Shown here: positions 7,108-15,991 of the stretch, piece by piece
How positions within the stretch are numbered: position 1 is the stretch's first letter
Layout: every line of letters starts with the position of its first letter
Assembly: GCA_018645405.1 (NCBI GenBank)
Contig: JABGOQ010000075.1
Location: 1-42,533 of the forward strand
DNA length: 42,533 bases
Source: Anaerolineae bacterium
GTDB lineage: Bacteria; Chloroflexota; Anaerolineae; Anaerolineales; Villigracilaceae
Direction: 5' to 3'
Notes under the pieces: model-generated
Told to the model about the DNA's origin: nothing
Databases searched by the model: none
The model's input: only the letters and a program-made list of their open reading frames with translations
Translations under genes and position numbers: made by a program

Positions 7108-9333
7108 CTAAAACATCATCAGCTGCCCCGAGGGCGGCCCTTCGATGGGATCGCTGCCGATCTGCTCTTCCCAGGTTTGGGCGTTGATGAGGGGGATTTC
7201 TCCCAGCGTGCGCAATAAGCGAAACTTGATAAATCGCCAGTCGCGGGAGGCGGTGCGTAGGGCAGGGTCACGTTTTTGCTTATAGGCGAGCAATCCCGCC
7301 CGCCCACCAGGGAGCAGGATGATGCTTCGCTCGTGAGCATCGCGAGCGAAGGTCTTATCTTTCAGAATTTCGCGGATTAGGGCAGAAGCAATTAGGCGAA
7401 AAATATAAATTGGTTCAGATGGATCTCCCCAGGTGAGCAGCTTGTCGTTCAGTTGTTTTGTCTCATATCCCAGCCGCATACCAATATCAGTGATGAGGGC
7501 ACGCATCTCGTCGAGGTCGGCGTGGCGGGCAGATGGGGAATCTTCTTCGCGGAGGCTCCAGAGTCCTTCGTCACTATGGGCGTAGGAATCCAGAATTGCC
7601 GCAACGAGTGATTTTTGCGGGGTCAACAAGCCGGGGAATTGGGGGTATATCTCGCTTTCAATTTGCAGCAGTGTCTGTTTGGGGTTGTGGCTGAGATAGC
7701 GAACGATTGCCATCTCAACACGGTCGGTGAGGGGAAGCTCGCTATTTTTTTGAGAAGCCAATCCCCATAATCCGGTTTTGAGACTAAGCTCACTGCCTTC
7801 GTAACGCAGAAGATCCGAATCTGTTTTGAGCGTCTCATCTATAGCTGCGTGGATGCGGCTATGGGCTGAATCCACTGCTTCTTGCGGCAGAAGCAAGTTT
7901 TGGACACGTGCGAATTCCGTCAATGCTTGGGCGTGAAGATAGTGATAAGTCGTCGCTTCTCCTCGGGCGAGAAGATGTTTTTCAATCGCATTTCCTACCC
8001 CCATCCTAGCCTTCCCTCTAATGGGGAAGGGATCTGCGCGCTCCCACAAAATTTGAAAAGCATCATGCTTGGTGCGCATGGCAAGATTTTTGAGAGCAAA
8101 TTTAGGAGAAGCAGCCGCAAGCGTTGCCGTTAAAAAAGATGATTTTGGTTCGGCGAGCAAGGCAAAAAAAGGTGTTTTTTTGAGAAGCAAGGGGGCAAGG
8201 TTTTCAAAAGCGGCGTGGAGCGCGGTGGCGTGCCAGCCCCAATCGTAACGTTGGCGGCGCAACCCGACCTTGAATGGCTTGGCGGCTTCGCGCCCCCAAA
8301 GCCAGCCCGCCCATAACGCGGAGAGCGTCCAAAAAGCCTGATTTGGGCGCGGGATAGTGGTTAGGACTGCCGCAATTTTGGGCAGTTTTTCTTTTGCAGC
8401 AAGGTCTTTTAATTTGCCTTCAAAAAGACAAATGCCCCCATTTTTGGGCAAAGGATCAGGGAAAATGGAAAGTGAAACAGGCGCAGATTCATTTGCCCAA
8501 AGTTCAATTCCGTGCTCAAGGGCCAGCCAAAGATTATGCTCATAAAATTGGTTTGGCACGCGCAATTGCTTGGGGCGGGGATGCTCGGTCGGGTGCGGGT
8601 AGAGGGTATTCGCAGCGTCGCAAATGGTCAAAAATAACGCTGTGAGTGCACGTTGGCGCGGCGGCGAGAGCGAGAGCCCATCGAGCCGATTGATGAGCAG
8701 CGTGAGCACATAAATGGCACGCGGCAAATAAGAATGCAAGGCTTCTTCGGCATATTCTTGGTCGAGGTCGCCAGGCGGCGCAACTCGCTCCAACACACGC
8801 GCCCGATGTAATTTTGCACTTGCTGAAATATCTAAAGCGCGCTCGGCATCGTCAACCGTTGTCAGCCGCTCGCCTTTGTCCCCACAATTCTCACAGTCGT
8901 ATATCCGCGCAAAGGGAATATTGGCATCCTTGCGCCATAAAAAAGCTTCTGCGATCACCATCTGTCCACATTTTTCACACTGCGTTTGATATAAATTTTG
9001 CAAATGGGTTTCAAGCCGCTCCGCCCCTTTTTTAGAGATCGCCAGCTCAGCCAGCGCAGCTTTAAAATCGGATTCGGATGGGGGGTTGGCCGCCATTTCG
9101 AGCAGAAAACGTGTTACGGGATTATTCGCAGCGACCAGGATTCGGTATCCGCTTCGCGCGGCGCGAATGGCTTGCTGAGGTGAACTCCCAAAGGGATCGA
9201 GTACCCAGGCACCTGCGCTAACGCGCGATTCCAGCCACGCTTTGCCAACCCCTTCTTCGATGGGCGGCAAAAAGCGCGCCAAGGGCATGGGGATTGTTTC
9301 TTTCGTGCCGGGGATATAAGGAAGGGAGTTCAT
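7108..9333 (-). CDS. DNA-methylase-like protein with degenerate catalytic motif
   Basis: The protein has 741 residues from the chosen start. The N-terminus looks like motif I of an adenine/cytosine-N4 DNA methylase: VLDPFGSSPQQA (about 45) followed by a strand ending in AANNPVTRFLLEMAA, equivalent to the DxNP helix. A four-cysteine knuckle follows (CEKCGQ and CENCGD, about 120-150). The place where a DPPY-type motif is expected reads TTIPRPNQAFWTLSALWAGW (about 325), so catalysis is doubtful. I picked the ATG at 9331-9333: the upstream ATG at 9351 abuts GGAGGG with no spacer and overlaps a -10-like TATACT. Residues about 434-446 come from a palindromic repeat. Function is unknown; an inactive or RNA-directed methylase relative is possible. 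Confidence 0.6.
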   Translation of the reverse strand: MNSLPYIPGTKETIPMPLARFLPPIEEGVGKAWLESRVSAGAWVLDPFGSSPQQAIRAARSGYRILVAANNPVTRFLLEMAANPPSESDFKAALAELAISKKGAERLETHLQNLYQTQCEKCGQMVIAEAFLWRKDANIPFARIYDCENCGDKGERLTTVDDAERALDISASAKLHRARVLERVAPPGDLDQEYAEEALHSYLPRAIYVLTLLINRLDGLSLSPPRQRALTALFLTICDAANTLYPHPTEHPRPKQLRVPNQFYEHNLWLALEHGIELWANESAPVSLSIFPDPLPKNGGICLFEGKLKDLAAKEKLPKIAAVLTTIPRPNQAFWTLSALWAGWLWGREAAKPFKVGLRRQRYDWGWHATALHAAFENLAPLLLKKTPFFALLAEPKSSFLTATLAAASPKFALKNLAMRTKHDAFQILWERADPFPIRGKARMGVGNAIEKHLLARGEATTYHYLHAQALTEFARVQNLLLPQEAVDSAHSRIHAAIDETLKTDSDLLRYEGSELSLKTGLWGLASQKNSELPLTDRVEMAIVRYLSHNPKQTLLQIESEIYPQFPGLLTPQKSLVAAILDSYAHSDEGLWSLREEDSPSARHADLDEMRALITDIGMRLGYETKQLNDKLLTWGDPSEPIYIFRLIASALIREILKDKTFARDAHERSIILLPGGRAGLLAYKQKRDPALRTASRDWRFIKFRLLRTLGEIPLINAQTWEEQIGSDPIEGPPSGQLMMF
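7996..8033. repeat. GC-rich palindrome inside the methylase-like gene
   Basis: The plus strand reads CTTCCC, a six-base loop TCTAAT, then GGGGAAG, within a longer C-rich then G-rich stretch beginning CCCCCATCC. It encodes an Arg/Gly/Pro-rich in-frame segment (DPFPIRGKARMGVG). The style resembles the large palindrome at 40555-40667. Confidence 0.55.
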
Positions 9334-9342
9334 CGTAGAATT

Positions 9343-9370
9343 AGTATACATCCCTCCAGAAAAAAAGCAA
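9343..9370 (-). promoter_or_regulatory. Promoter of the methylase-like gene
   Basis: Minus strand: TTGCTT (9365-9370), 16 bp, TATACT (9343-9348), then 9 nt to the ATG at 9333. Transcription would start within a few bases of the start codon. Confidence 0.4.
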
Positions 9371-9400
9371 ATTTGTGGAATCGTCTTTTTTTGATGGAGT

Positions 9401-9420
9401 CCAAGGTCTCCAGACCTTGG
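9401..9420. repeat. Perfect 9-bp hairpin
   Basis: CCAAGGTCT and AGACCTTGG with a 2-nt loop, followed by TTTTTAA on the plus strand. No plus-strand gene precedes it, so it is more likely a dispersed palindrome than a working terminator. Confidence 0.5.
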
Positions 9421-9491
9421 TTTTTAAGGCTTTCATTCCAAAAGATGAAAAAGCTTATAGGAACGCAGATTAAATAACTTAGAAAACTGGT

Positions 9492-9505
9492 AGCGGCGGT
9501 TGAGT
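9492..9505. repeat. Half of an AGCGGCGGTTGAGT element
   Basis: The 14-mer AGCGGCGGTTGAGT is identical to the left arm of the palindrome at 38709-38755, but the right arm is missing here. Confidence 0.5.
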
Positions 9506-9580
9506 AGGATGATAGCACCACCGTCGTCCGTATCGCTATCAATAAAAATACTCAAGTTAATTAATTCCGACTCCCAAAAA

Positions 9581-9611
9581 CAAAAAACGGGCGACTAAAA
9601 TAGTCGCCCGT
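9581..9611 (-). terminator. Rho-independent terminator of dnaK
   Basis: Perfect 11-bp stem (ACGGGCGACTA with TAGTCGCCCGT, loop AAA) followed on the minus strand by a run of six T. It lies just after the dnaK stop. Confidence 0.9.
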
Positions 9612-9635
9612 TCTGATTACTGAAAATTGAATACC

Positions 9636-11537
9636 CTACTCTTCTGTCACCTCACCCTCGATGACATCCTCGTCACCTTCGGGAGCGGCTTCACCGGCCT
9701 CGCCAGCGGGAGGGGGAGCCTGTTGGGCTTCTTGCTCTTGCTGATAAAGTTGTTCGCTGATCGCGTTGAAAGCATTTTGCAAATCTTCAGTTGCGCCTTT
9801 TATGCTGGCGGCATCATCTCCTTCAGCAGCTTTCTTAAGAGTCTCAATTTTTCCTTCAATGTCTTTTCTATCATCATCAGAGACTTTATCACCCAATTCT
9901 TTGAGCGTCTTTTCAGTCTGATAGCCAAGATTATCTGCGCCATTTTTCAGGTCGATCAATTCGCGGCGTTTCTTATCATCTGCCTCATGCTCTTTCGCCT
10001 GCTCAACCATTTGGTCAATATCGCTTTTGTCGAGATTGGTTGAGGCAGTAATGGTTACCTTTTGCTCTTTGCCAGTTGCTTTATCTTTGGCGGTCACATT
10101 GATGATGCCATTCGCATCAATATCAAAGGTGACTTCAATTTGCGGAATACCACGTTGCGCAGGCGGGATGCCGTCCAAGCGGAAGCGCCCGAGAGACATA
10201 TTATCACCAGCCATTGGGCGTTCGCCCTGCAAAACGTGGATATCTACCGCGGTCTGATTATCTGCCGCAGTCGAGTACGTTTCAGTCTTGCGGATGGGGA
10301 TGGTCGTATTGCGTTCGATCATTACGGTCATCACGCTACCCATCGTTTCTACGCCTAATGAGAGCGGGGTCACGTCGAGAAGCAGGATATCGTTCACTTC
10401 ACCGCTGAGAACACCGGCTTGAATTGCAGCACCAATCGCCACAACTTCGTCAGGATTTACGCCCTTATGTGCTTCTTTGCCCGTCAGCTTGCGGACCAGT
10501 TCGTGTACCATCGGCATACGCGTTGAGCCGCCAACCAAGACCACTTCGTTCAATTCGCTGGCTTTCATTCCTGAATCTTTTAATGCTGCTTCAAAGGGCG
10601 TTTTGCAGCGGTTGAGCAAATCTTCGGTCATTTGTTCAAATTTTGCTCGAGTTAGTTTCAATTGCAAATGTTTAGGGCCAGAAGCATCTGCGGTAACGTA
10701 AGGCAGATTGATTTCTGTTTCTTGCACGGTTGAAAGTTCAATTTTCGCTTTTTCTACCGCTTCACGCAAACGCTGTAGCGCTGGTTTATCTTTTCTCAGG
10801 TCAATGCCCTGATCTTTTTTGAATTCGTCAGCTGCCCAGTTGACAACTGCTTGGTCCCAATCGTCGCCGCCGAGATGCGTATCGCCGTTGGTGGCTTTGA
10901 CTTCGATCACGCCATCCCCAACTTCGAGAACAGAAACGTCAAAGGTTCCGCCACCCAAGTCGAATACAAGAATGGTCTCGTCTGTCTTTTTATCCAAGCC
11001 ATAGCTCAAGGCAGAGGCAGTCGGCTCGTTGATGATGCGCATTACCTCTAATCCCGCAATTTTGCCTGCATCTTTGGTCGCTTGTCGTTGGCTATCGTTG
11101 AAGTAAGCGGGGACGGTGATCACAGCCTGCGTGACGGTTTCGCCAAGATAAGACTCGGCATCGGATTTGAGCTTGGCGAGGATCATTGCCGAAATCTCTT
11201 GGGGACTATATTCCTTTTTTGTGATGGGGATTTTGACGAGAACGTCCTCCGTTTTACCTGCTACCACTTCAAAGGGCACCATGCCGCGCTCGACCTCTGT
11301 CTCGTCAAATCGCCGCCCGATGAATCTCTTGATCGAGTAAATGGTATTCTCTGAGTTGATCACTGCCTGGCGTTTAGCCGTTTGCCCAACCAGACGTTCG
11401 CCATTTTTATTGAATGCTACCACCGAGGGAATTAAACGCCCGCCCTCAGCCGAAGAGATGACGGTGGGGTCACCACCCTCCATCACTGCAACAACACTAT
11501 TTGTTGTTCCAAGGTCAATGCCTATAATTTTGCTCAT
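9636..11537 (-). CDS. dnaK: Hsp70 chaperone DnaK
   Basis: The protein has 633 residues. It is an ATP-dependent chaperone of the cytosol. Clear signatures: [18 protein letters not shown] at the N-terminus, [18 protein letters not shown] phosphate motif ([19 protein letters not shown]), [11 protein letters not shown], and the substrate-binding domain from about residue 390. The C-terminus is acidic (ending [11 protein letters not shown]). The ribosome site CAGGAG is 6 nt before the ATG. No grpE or dnaJ is adjacent and no CIRCE operator is seen upstream, so regulation differs from the classic HrcA operon or lies elsewhere. It is flanked by its own terminator. Confidence 0.98.
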   Translation of the reverse strand: MSKIIGIDLGTTNSVVAVMEGGDPTVISSAEGGRLIPSVVAFNKNGERLVGQTAKRQAVINSENTIYSIKRFIGRRFDETEVERGMVPFEVVAGKTEDVLVKIPITKKEYSPQEISAMILAKLKSDAESYLGETVTQAVITVPAYFNDSQRQATKDAGKIAGLEVMRIINEPTASALSYGLDKKTDETILVFDLGGGTFDVSVLEVGDGVIEVKATNGDTHLGGDDWDQAVVNWAADEFKKDQGIDLRKDKPALQRLREAVEKAKIELSTVQETEINLPYVTADASGPKHLQLKLTRAKFEQMTEDLLNRCKTPFEAALKDSGMKASELNEVVLVGGSTRMPMVHELVRKLTGKEAHKGVNPDEVVAIGAAIQAGVLSGEVNDILLLDVTPLSLGVETMGSVMTVMIERNTTIPIRKTETYSTAADNQTAVDIHVLQGERPMAGDNMSLGRFRLDGIPPAQRGIPQIEVTFDIDANGIINVTAKDKATGKEQKVTITASTNLDKSDIDQMVEQAKEHEADDKKRRELIDLKNGADNLGYQTEKTLKELGDKVSDDDRKDIEGKIETLKKAAEGDDAASIKGATEDLQNAFNAISEQLYQQEQEAQQAPPPAGEAGEAAPEGDEDVIEGEVTEE

Positions 11538-11665
11538 TTTTTGCTCCTGAATAAAATATTTTCTTTAATTTCATTTCACCTAAAAAGATGATAGGTATAG
11601 GATACCCGACAGGTGCAAGAATCATATTAACGAAGTGTAGAAAAAATGTAGATGAGAGCTTAAAA

Positions 11666-11703
11666 GACAAACCCGAAAGATTTTTTAGAACCTTTCGGGT
11701 TTG
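11666..11703 (-). terminator. Terminator of the lipoprotein gene 11726-12496
   Basis: 12-bp stem (CAAACCCGAAAG with CTTTCGGGTTTG) followed on the minus strand by TCTTTT. It may also stop transcripts on the other strand. Confidence 0.8.
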
Positions 11704-11725
11704 GTTTCTTATGGTGTTTTAAATA

Positions 11726-12496
11726 TTAGGGTTGACTGATTATAATAGAATCAATCTCAACCTTAACAGGCAAGACATTGAAAGAGGAAACAGAAACACC
11801 GATTCGACCATCACGCAATGCATAATTATTCTCTTCAAGAACACGGGTTTCATAATTATTGATAAATAGAGAGAGCATTCGATCTTTGCAAATAATACTG
11901 TATGTGTTGGTTTCTTTGCCTGCCTTGATTTTATTGGAACCACCATCAGCAATTTGTGTATAGATCACATAACCATCCTCTCGGACGAGGGCGTGGTAAA
12001 TCCAATAGAGGCCATTATTAGCGATATTGAATTCGTACCAGCCTTCATCTTCAGTATAGCGACATATTAAACTGACATTATTATTATTTACACCACGATT
12101 TTCGGCAACTACATCAAGGCGCACGTTGTCATATTCATATGCATCATAAGTTACATAAGCCCATTGCCCTTCGCCTTCAAGGTTATATACAAAGCGTCCG
12201 TCATCTATACCAACAAACATCGTCCCAAAATCTTCTTCAACAAAGATCGGGTCACGATCAGAGCCATCAACGAGGAAATAAGTCCACAGATTGGTATCTG
12301 CATCAAATTCCTCTGTGTAGAATTGCTGTGCAACAGGCTCTGTTGGCGGCAAGGGGGCAGGCTCTGCTGCTTCATCAACGACAGGAGCAGCCGCAGGCTC
12401 TGCTGGCTCATCTCCTCCACCGATTCCACAGGCCAGACTAACAACCAGAATAAAAGCGACAAGAAATAGAAAAGGTTTTGCTAATTGATATTTCAT
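11726..12496 (-). CDS. Surface lipoprotein with LamG/DUF1080-like sandwich domain
   Basis: The protein has 256 residues. The signal peptide ends in lipobox VSLAC (Cys23), then a Pro/Ala/Glu-rich linker (about 30-60) tethers one domain of about 190 residues. This domain has alternating strands with Trp/Tyr pairs (GQWAYVTYDAYEYDNVRLD, GWYEFNIANNGLYWIYH) typical of concanavalin-like carbohydrate-binding modules of the DUF1080/LamG type. It probably binds a glycan or another surface ligand; this is inferred from the fold pattern only. I chose the ATG at 12494-12496 because of a perfect GGAGGAG site 4 nt upstream. An in-frame extension to 12583 lacks such a site and would destroy the signal peptide position. 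Confidence 0.75.
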   Translation of the reverse strand: MKYQLAKPFLFLVAFILVVSLACGIGGGDEPAEPAAAPVVDEAAEPAPLPPTEPVAQQFYTEEFDADTNLWTYFLVDGSDRDPIFVEEDFGTMFVGIDDGRFVYNLEGEGQWAYVTYDAYEYDNVRLDVVAENRGVNNNNVSLICRYTEDEGWYEFNIANNGLYWIYHALVREDGYVIYTQIADGGSNKIKAGKETNTYSIICKDRMLSLFINNYETRVLEENNYALRDGRIGVSVSSFNVLPVKVEIDSIIISQP

Positions 12497-13012
12497 CGTT
12501 CTCCTCCAAATTGGATAAAGATAGGATATTAACACCAGTATAGCAAAAAGGGTTTTAAAAAACAACTGGGAAATCGGGGGCACTCAAGATATGTAGAAAT
12601 TTCGATTTTCTGTATTACGCTTCATCCCCACTCCCAAAAATGTGAATAACAGAATACTGCGTGGAGGTTTCGCTGGGTGTTTCGGGCATGTCCAAGCTGC
12701 CGACAATGGACGACCTACACACCGAGCTCGATCAAAAAACAAATTGACCCCAAACTCTCTCTGGTAGCAACGCTCTGCATCTCAACATTTTCCACCACAC
12801 CCCAACGCAAAGCGTTGGGACAAGGATTATGAAACGCCCCATATCTCGTCGTCAAACTCCGCCATCGCCATGGACGCACCCTATACTAAAAAATACTGAA
12901 CATTCTATTCTCATCATTCTCTTAGCCAAAACCTTCGCAAACCTACACCCCAATTGTGCATTTTGACGCTATATTAGCTCTGATAGTTATTTTAGAAGTA
13001 ATAGAGACTTTT
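12497..13012. other. 516-bp gap upstream of hemA
   Basis: This divergent spacer separates the minus-strand lipoprotein from hemA. It contains a perfect small palindrome, CCCAACGC-AAA-GCGTTGGG at 12801-12819, whose core CGCAAAGCG recurs in the hairpin at 25322-25346. A TTGACG at 12963-12968 with GTTATT 17 bp later is a weak promoter candidate for hemA. A patch of higher GC around 12680-12740 could be decayed coding sequence, but I recognise no protein. Confidence 0.4.
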
Positions 13013-14293
13013 ATGCACATTCATTGCTTAGGCATCAATCACAACACTGCCAGCGTCAGTTTGCGAGAAAAACTCGCTTTTAGCGACGACCAGGTACGTT
13101 CAGCCCTCTCTCGTTTGGGATGTGGCGTCGGATTATCAACAATTAACGAGATGATTATCCTCTCCACATGCAATCGAGTAGAGATTTATGCAATTTCCAC
13201 TTCTGCATCATCAAATGAACTGGAAACTTTTCTTTCTGAAATTCACAGCATCCCTCACAACGATTTAGCCCCCCATCTTTATCATCACAAAAACCAAGAA
13301 ACGATTGACCATTTGCTGCATGTCGCAGCAGGATTGAATTCCCTCGTCCTCGGCGAACCACAGATTCTTGGCCAGGTGACGCACGCCCTTCAACTTGCTC
13401 GCGGACAAAATACCGTTGGGCCCATCCTTTCACGTTTCTTCCAAACCGCGATCCACGCTGGGAAACGTGCCCGCACCGAAACACTCATTGGGCGCAACCC
13501 GGCATCGGTTTCTTCGTTAGCGGCATCCTTGGCTGCGAAGAAAGTGAAAAATATCAGCGAAGCACAGGTTGTTGTACTCGGGGCAGGTGAAATGGCAGAG
13601 TTGGCTGTCGAAGCCTTACGCAAACGCGGTGCAGCGCGCATCCTTGTTGTTAATCGCACCAAAGAACGGGCGTTAGCACTGGGAGAACGATGGGGAGCAG
13701 AGTTGTCCACTTTCGAGCATCTCGCTGAAGCCTTCGAGCGTGCCGATATTTTGATCGCGTCCACTGGTGCACCTCACCCGATCGTCCATCTTCCACAAGT
13801 AGAAAAAGCCATGCAAGCGCGCCCAGAGCAACCGTTGGTGATGATCGACATCGCTGTGCCGCGCGATATTGATGCTGACGTTGGGGATTTGGCTGGTGTC
13901 AGCCTATACGATATGGACAACCTGAACGCCCAACTGGAAGACTCTCTTGCAAAACGTAGTGCCGAAGTGCCCAGCGTAGAAAGTATTCTTGCTGAAGAAA
14001 AAGACGATTTTGATGATTTTCTCTCTTCTCTCGATATGCTCCCGCTGATCGCATCTTTGAGCAAGCAAGCTGAAAATATCCGCCAAGCTGAATTAGAAAA
14101 AACCTTGCGCCGCCTGCCCGAACTTGACGCGCGCGACCGAAAACGCATTGAAGCGCTCACGCAAGCGTTGGTCAAAAAACTGATCAATACCCCCATCCGC
14201 CGATTACGCGCCGAAGCGAGCAACGGGCACGCGCCCGAGTATGCAACGGTGACGCGTGCCCTTTTCGATCTCCCCGAAAACCCAATCTTATGA
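13013..14293 (+). CDS. hemA: Glutamyl-tRNA reductase
   Basis: The protein has 426 residues. It reduces glutamyl-tRNA(Glu) with NADPH to glutamate-1-semialdehyde, the first step of the C5 tetrapyrrole pathway. The catalytic Cys53 lies in ILSTCNRVEIY; VVVLGAGEMAELAVEAL (about 183-199) is the NADPH site; the C-terminal helices form the dimerisation domain. I chose the ATG at 13013, where the text MHIHCLGINHNTASV begins as in homologues. An in-frame upstream start at 12956 would add a hydrophobic stretch that homologues lack. It overlaps hemC by 4 bp (ATGA) and heads the tetrapyrrole block. Confidence 0.97.
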   Translation: MHIHCLGINHNTASVSLREKLAFSDDQVRSALSRLGCGVGLSTINEMIILSTCNRVEIYAISTSASSNELETFLSEIHSIPHNDLAPHLYHHKNQETIDHLLHVAAGLNSLVLGEPQILGQVTHALQLARGQNTVGPILSRFFQTAIHAGKRARTETLIGRNPASVSSLAASLAAKKVKNISEAQVVVLGAGEMAELAVEALRKRGAARILVVNRTKERALALGERWGAELSTFEHLAEAFERADILIASTGAPHPIVHLPQVEKAMQARPEQPLVMIDIAVPRDIDADVGDLAGVSLYDMDNLNAQLEDSLAKRSAEVPSVESILAEEKDDFDDFLSSLDMLPLIASLSKQAENIRQAELEKTLRRLPELDARDRKRIEALTQALVKKLINTPIRRLRAEASNGHAPEYATVTRALFDLPENPIL

Positions 14294-15207
14294 AACTAAC
14301 TTTTGCAACTCGCCCATCCAAACTTGCTCGTTGGCAAACTACTCATGTTATGCGCGCCCTCGAAATAGTACATCCCGACCTGACCTGCATCGAAGAAGTT
14401 TTTGTCACAAAAGGCGATAAAGTTCTCGACAAACCCCTCCCCATGATCGGCGGCAAGGGGCTTTTTACCGAAGAACTCGAAGCCGCGCTGCTTGATGGGC
14501 GCGTTGATGCCGCCGTCCATTCTCTCAAAGATTTGCCCACCGAAAACCCCGCTGGCCTCACGCTCGGCGCAATTCCTCTACGCGCTGACGTTCGTGATGC
14601 GCTCGTTTCTTCTGAAGCCTACACCCTTGAATCTCTTCCCAAAAACGCACGCGTTGGTACGAGTAGTCCCCGCCGTGCCGCGCAACTTCTCGCACAACGC
14701 CCCGACCTGCAAATCGCCGATATTCGCGGCAACGTCGATACTCGTCTCCGCAAATTGCTCGAAGGACAATATGATGCAGTTGTTTTTGCGGCAGCAGGAT
14801 TGATCCGGCTCAGCTTGGATGCAGAGCTTGGAAATAGGATGCAGATTCTCAGCTTCGACGAAATGCTCCCCGCCCCCGGGCAAGGTGCGATGGCAGTCCA
14901 ATGCCGCGCCGATGCGAACGTGACCCTCGGCTTGCTCACTGCGATTGAACATCTCCTCACCCGAAACGCCGTTACCGCCGAACGTGCCTTCCTCAACGGT
15001 CTCGGTGGTGGATGCGCGGTGCCGGTTGCCGCTTGTGGAGACTTTAGACCTGAGACATCAGACCTTAGATTAACGGGCTTGGTCTCGTCACCCGACGGAA
15101 AAAAGGAAGTCCGAGTTTCAGGTGAAGGAAAAGATGCCATAGAACTTGGCAAACGCCTCGCCGAAGAAGCCCTCGCACAAGGTGCTGCGAGAATCCTAAA
15201 TGGCTAG
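14290..15207 (+). CDS. hemC: Porphobilinogen deaminase (hydroxymethylbilane synthase)
   Basis: The protein has 305 residues. It polymerises four porphobilinogens to hydroxymethylbilane. The dipyrromethane cofactor would attach to Cys242 in GGGCAVPVAA; the active-site Asp lies in VHSLKDLPT (about 77-84), and VGTSSPRR (122-129) and IRGNVDTRL (145-153) bind substrate carboxylates. Residues about 251-262 are encoded by a heptamer array (15040-15074), and the stop codon lies in another repeat (15204-15219). Its length remains normal for the family. Coupled to hemA by a 4-bp overlap. Confidence 0.97.
   Translation: MKLTFATRPSKLARWQTTHVMRALEIVHPDLTCIEEVFVTKGDKVLDKPLPMIGGKGLFTEELEAALLDGRVDAAVHSLKDLPTENPAGLTLGAIPLRADVRDALVSSEAYTLESLPKNARVGTSSPRRAAQLLAQRPDLQIADIRGNVDTRLRKLLEGQYDAVVFAAAGLIRLSLDAELGNRMQILSFDEMLPAPGQGAMAVQCRADANVTLGLLTAIEHLLTRNAVTAERAFLNGLGGGCAVPVAACGDFRPETSDLRLTGLVSSPDGKKEVRVSGEGKDAIELGKRLAEEALAQGAARILNG
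15040..15074. repeat. Heptamer tandem array inside hemC
   Basis: Five 7-bp units: GACTTTA, GACCTGA, GACATCA, GACCTTA, GATTAAC. They encode residues 251-262 of HemC. GACTTTAGAC here pairs as an inverted repeat with GTCTAAAGTC at 15238-15247, at the start of hemD. Confidence 0.75.
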
Positions 15208-15219
15208 ATGTGCAATGCA
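15204..15219. repeat. CTAGATGTGCAATGCA repeat at the hemC stop
   Basis: This 16-mer contains the hemC stop codon TAG. The inverted copy at 21125-21140 matches at 15 of 16 positions. Confidence 0.55.
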
Positions 15220-15224
15220 GTTTG

Positions 15225-15252
15225 GCTAAAGTCTTATGTCTAAAGTCCTTAT
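15225..15252. repeat. Heptamer array spanning the hemD start codon
   Basis: Units GCTAAAG, TCTTATG, TCTAAAG, TCCTTAT. The ATG of hemD (15236-15238) lies inside the second unit. It is the reverse-complement type of the array in hemC. Confidence 0.65.
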
Positions 15253-15991
15253 CACCCGCCCCCGCAAACAATCACAGTCCTTCGCTGATGCGTTAAGGCG
15301 TGCTGGATTTGAACCCATCTTCTTCCCCATCATCCAAATCCGCCCAATGAAAGATTTGAGCGCATTAGATGAAGCAATGGCGCAGATTGTTTCCTACGAA
15401 TGGATTATCTTCTCATCCACAAATGCGGTGGATGTGTTTTTTGATTTTGTCGTGGGCGTTCAGCATGCTGCGCCCCTACAACGCCCACGATGGCCAAAAA
15501 TCGCCGCGATCGGCTCAAAAACGGAAGCAAGCCTCAGGTCACGTGGCGTGGTGGTAGATTTCATCCCCGAAGAATATATCGGCGAAGCCATCCTGCCCGG
15601 ACTTGGCGGTATCCAAGATAAATGGATTCTACTTCCTCGCGCCAAAGCTGCAAGAGAAGTTGTCCCGCGGGAAATCACGAAAGCGGGCGGCATCGTCCAT
15701 GAGATAGCCATATACGAAACTGTGACTGCCGAACCCACCCCCACAGAATGGGATGCGTTACGAGCGGGCGTGGATGTGGTCACTTTCACCAGTCCATCTA
15801 CTGTGACAAATTTTGTCAAACTGACAAAAGCGGCGGAAATTAATCCTTTTAATTTGACAGGAAATCCTGTTTTTGCCTGCATTGGCCCCATCACAGAAAA
15901 AGCTGCAAAAAAAGCTGGTTTTTCACCGATTGTGGTGGCTGAAACCTATACGACTGATGGATTAATTGACACATTGTGTAAAAAACTTTAA
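15236..15991 (+). CDS. hemD: Uroporphyrinogen-III synthase
   Basis: The protein has 251 residues. It closes hydroxymethylbilane with inversion of ring D to give uroporphyrinogen III. The family is poorly conserved, but VLITRPRKQSQSFADALRRAG at the start, IIFSSTNAVDVFF (about 57-69), IAAIGSKTEASLRSRG and VDVVTFTSPSTVTNF (about 179-193) are typical, and the operon position agrees. Residues about 72-85 come from a palindromic element (15451-15489) within an otherwise variable loop. Both ends of the gene touch repeats: the start lies in a heptamer array and the stop in a CACRAAG palindrome. Confidence 0.93.
   Translation: MSKVLITRPRKQSQSFADALRRAGFEPIFFPIIQIRPMKDLSALDEAMAQIVSYEWIIFSSTNAVDVFFDFVVGVQHAAPLQRPRWPKIAAIGSKTEASLRSRGVVVDFIPEEYIGEAILPGLGGIQDKWILLPRAKAAREVVPREITKAGGIVHEIAIYETVTAEPTPTEWDALRAGVDVVTFTSPSTVTNFVKLTKAAEINPFNLTGNPVFACIGPITEKAAKKAGFSPIVVAETYTTDGLIDTLCKKL
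15451..15489. repeat. Palindromic element inside hemD
   Basis: Arms CGTGGGCGTT (15451-15460) and AACGCCCACG (15480-15489) are a perfect 10-bp inverted repeat, with the inner palindrome CAGCATGCTG (15461-15470). It encodes VVGVQHAAPLQRPR in frame. Confidence 0.75.

Noticed and set aside
11538..11640. CIRCE operator upstream of dnaK
   Set aside because: No TTAGCACTC-type inverted repeat is present.
12680..12760. Possible decayed gene in the hemA upstream gap
   Set aside because: A short open stretch (MSKLPTMDDLHTELD) with higher GC, but no family is recognisable and it is too short to call.
15040..15074. Heptamer arrays as a CRISPR array
   Set aside because: Units are 7 bp with no spacers and no cas genes nearby.
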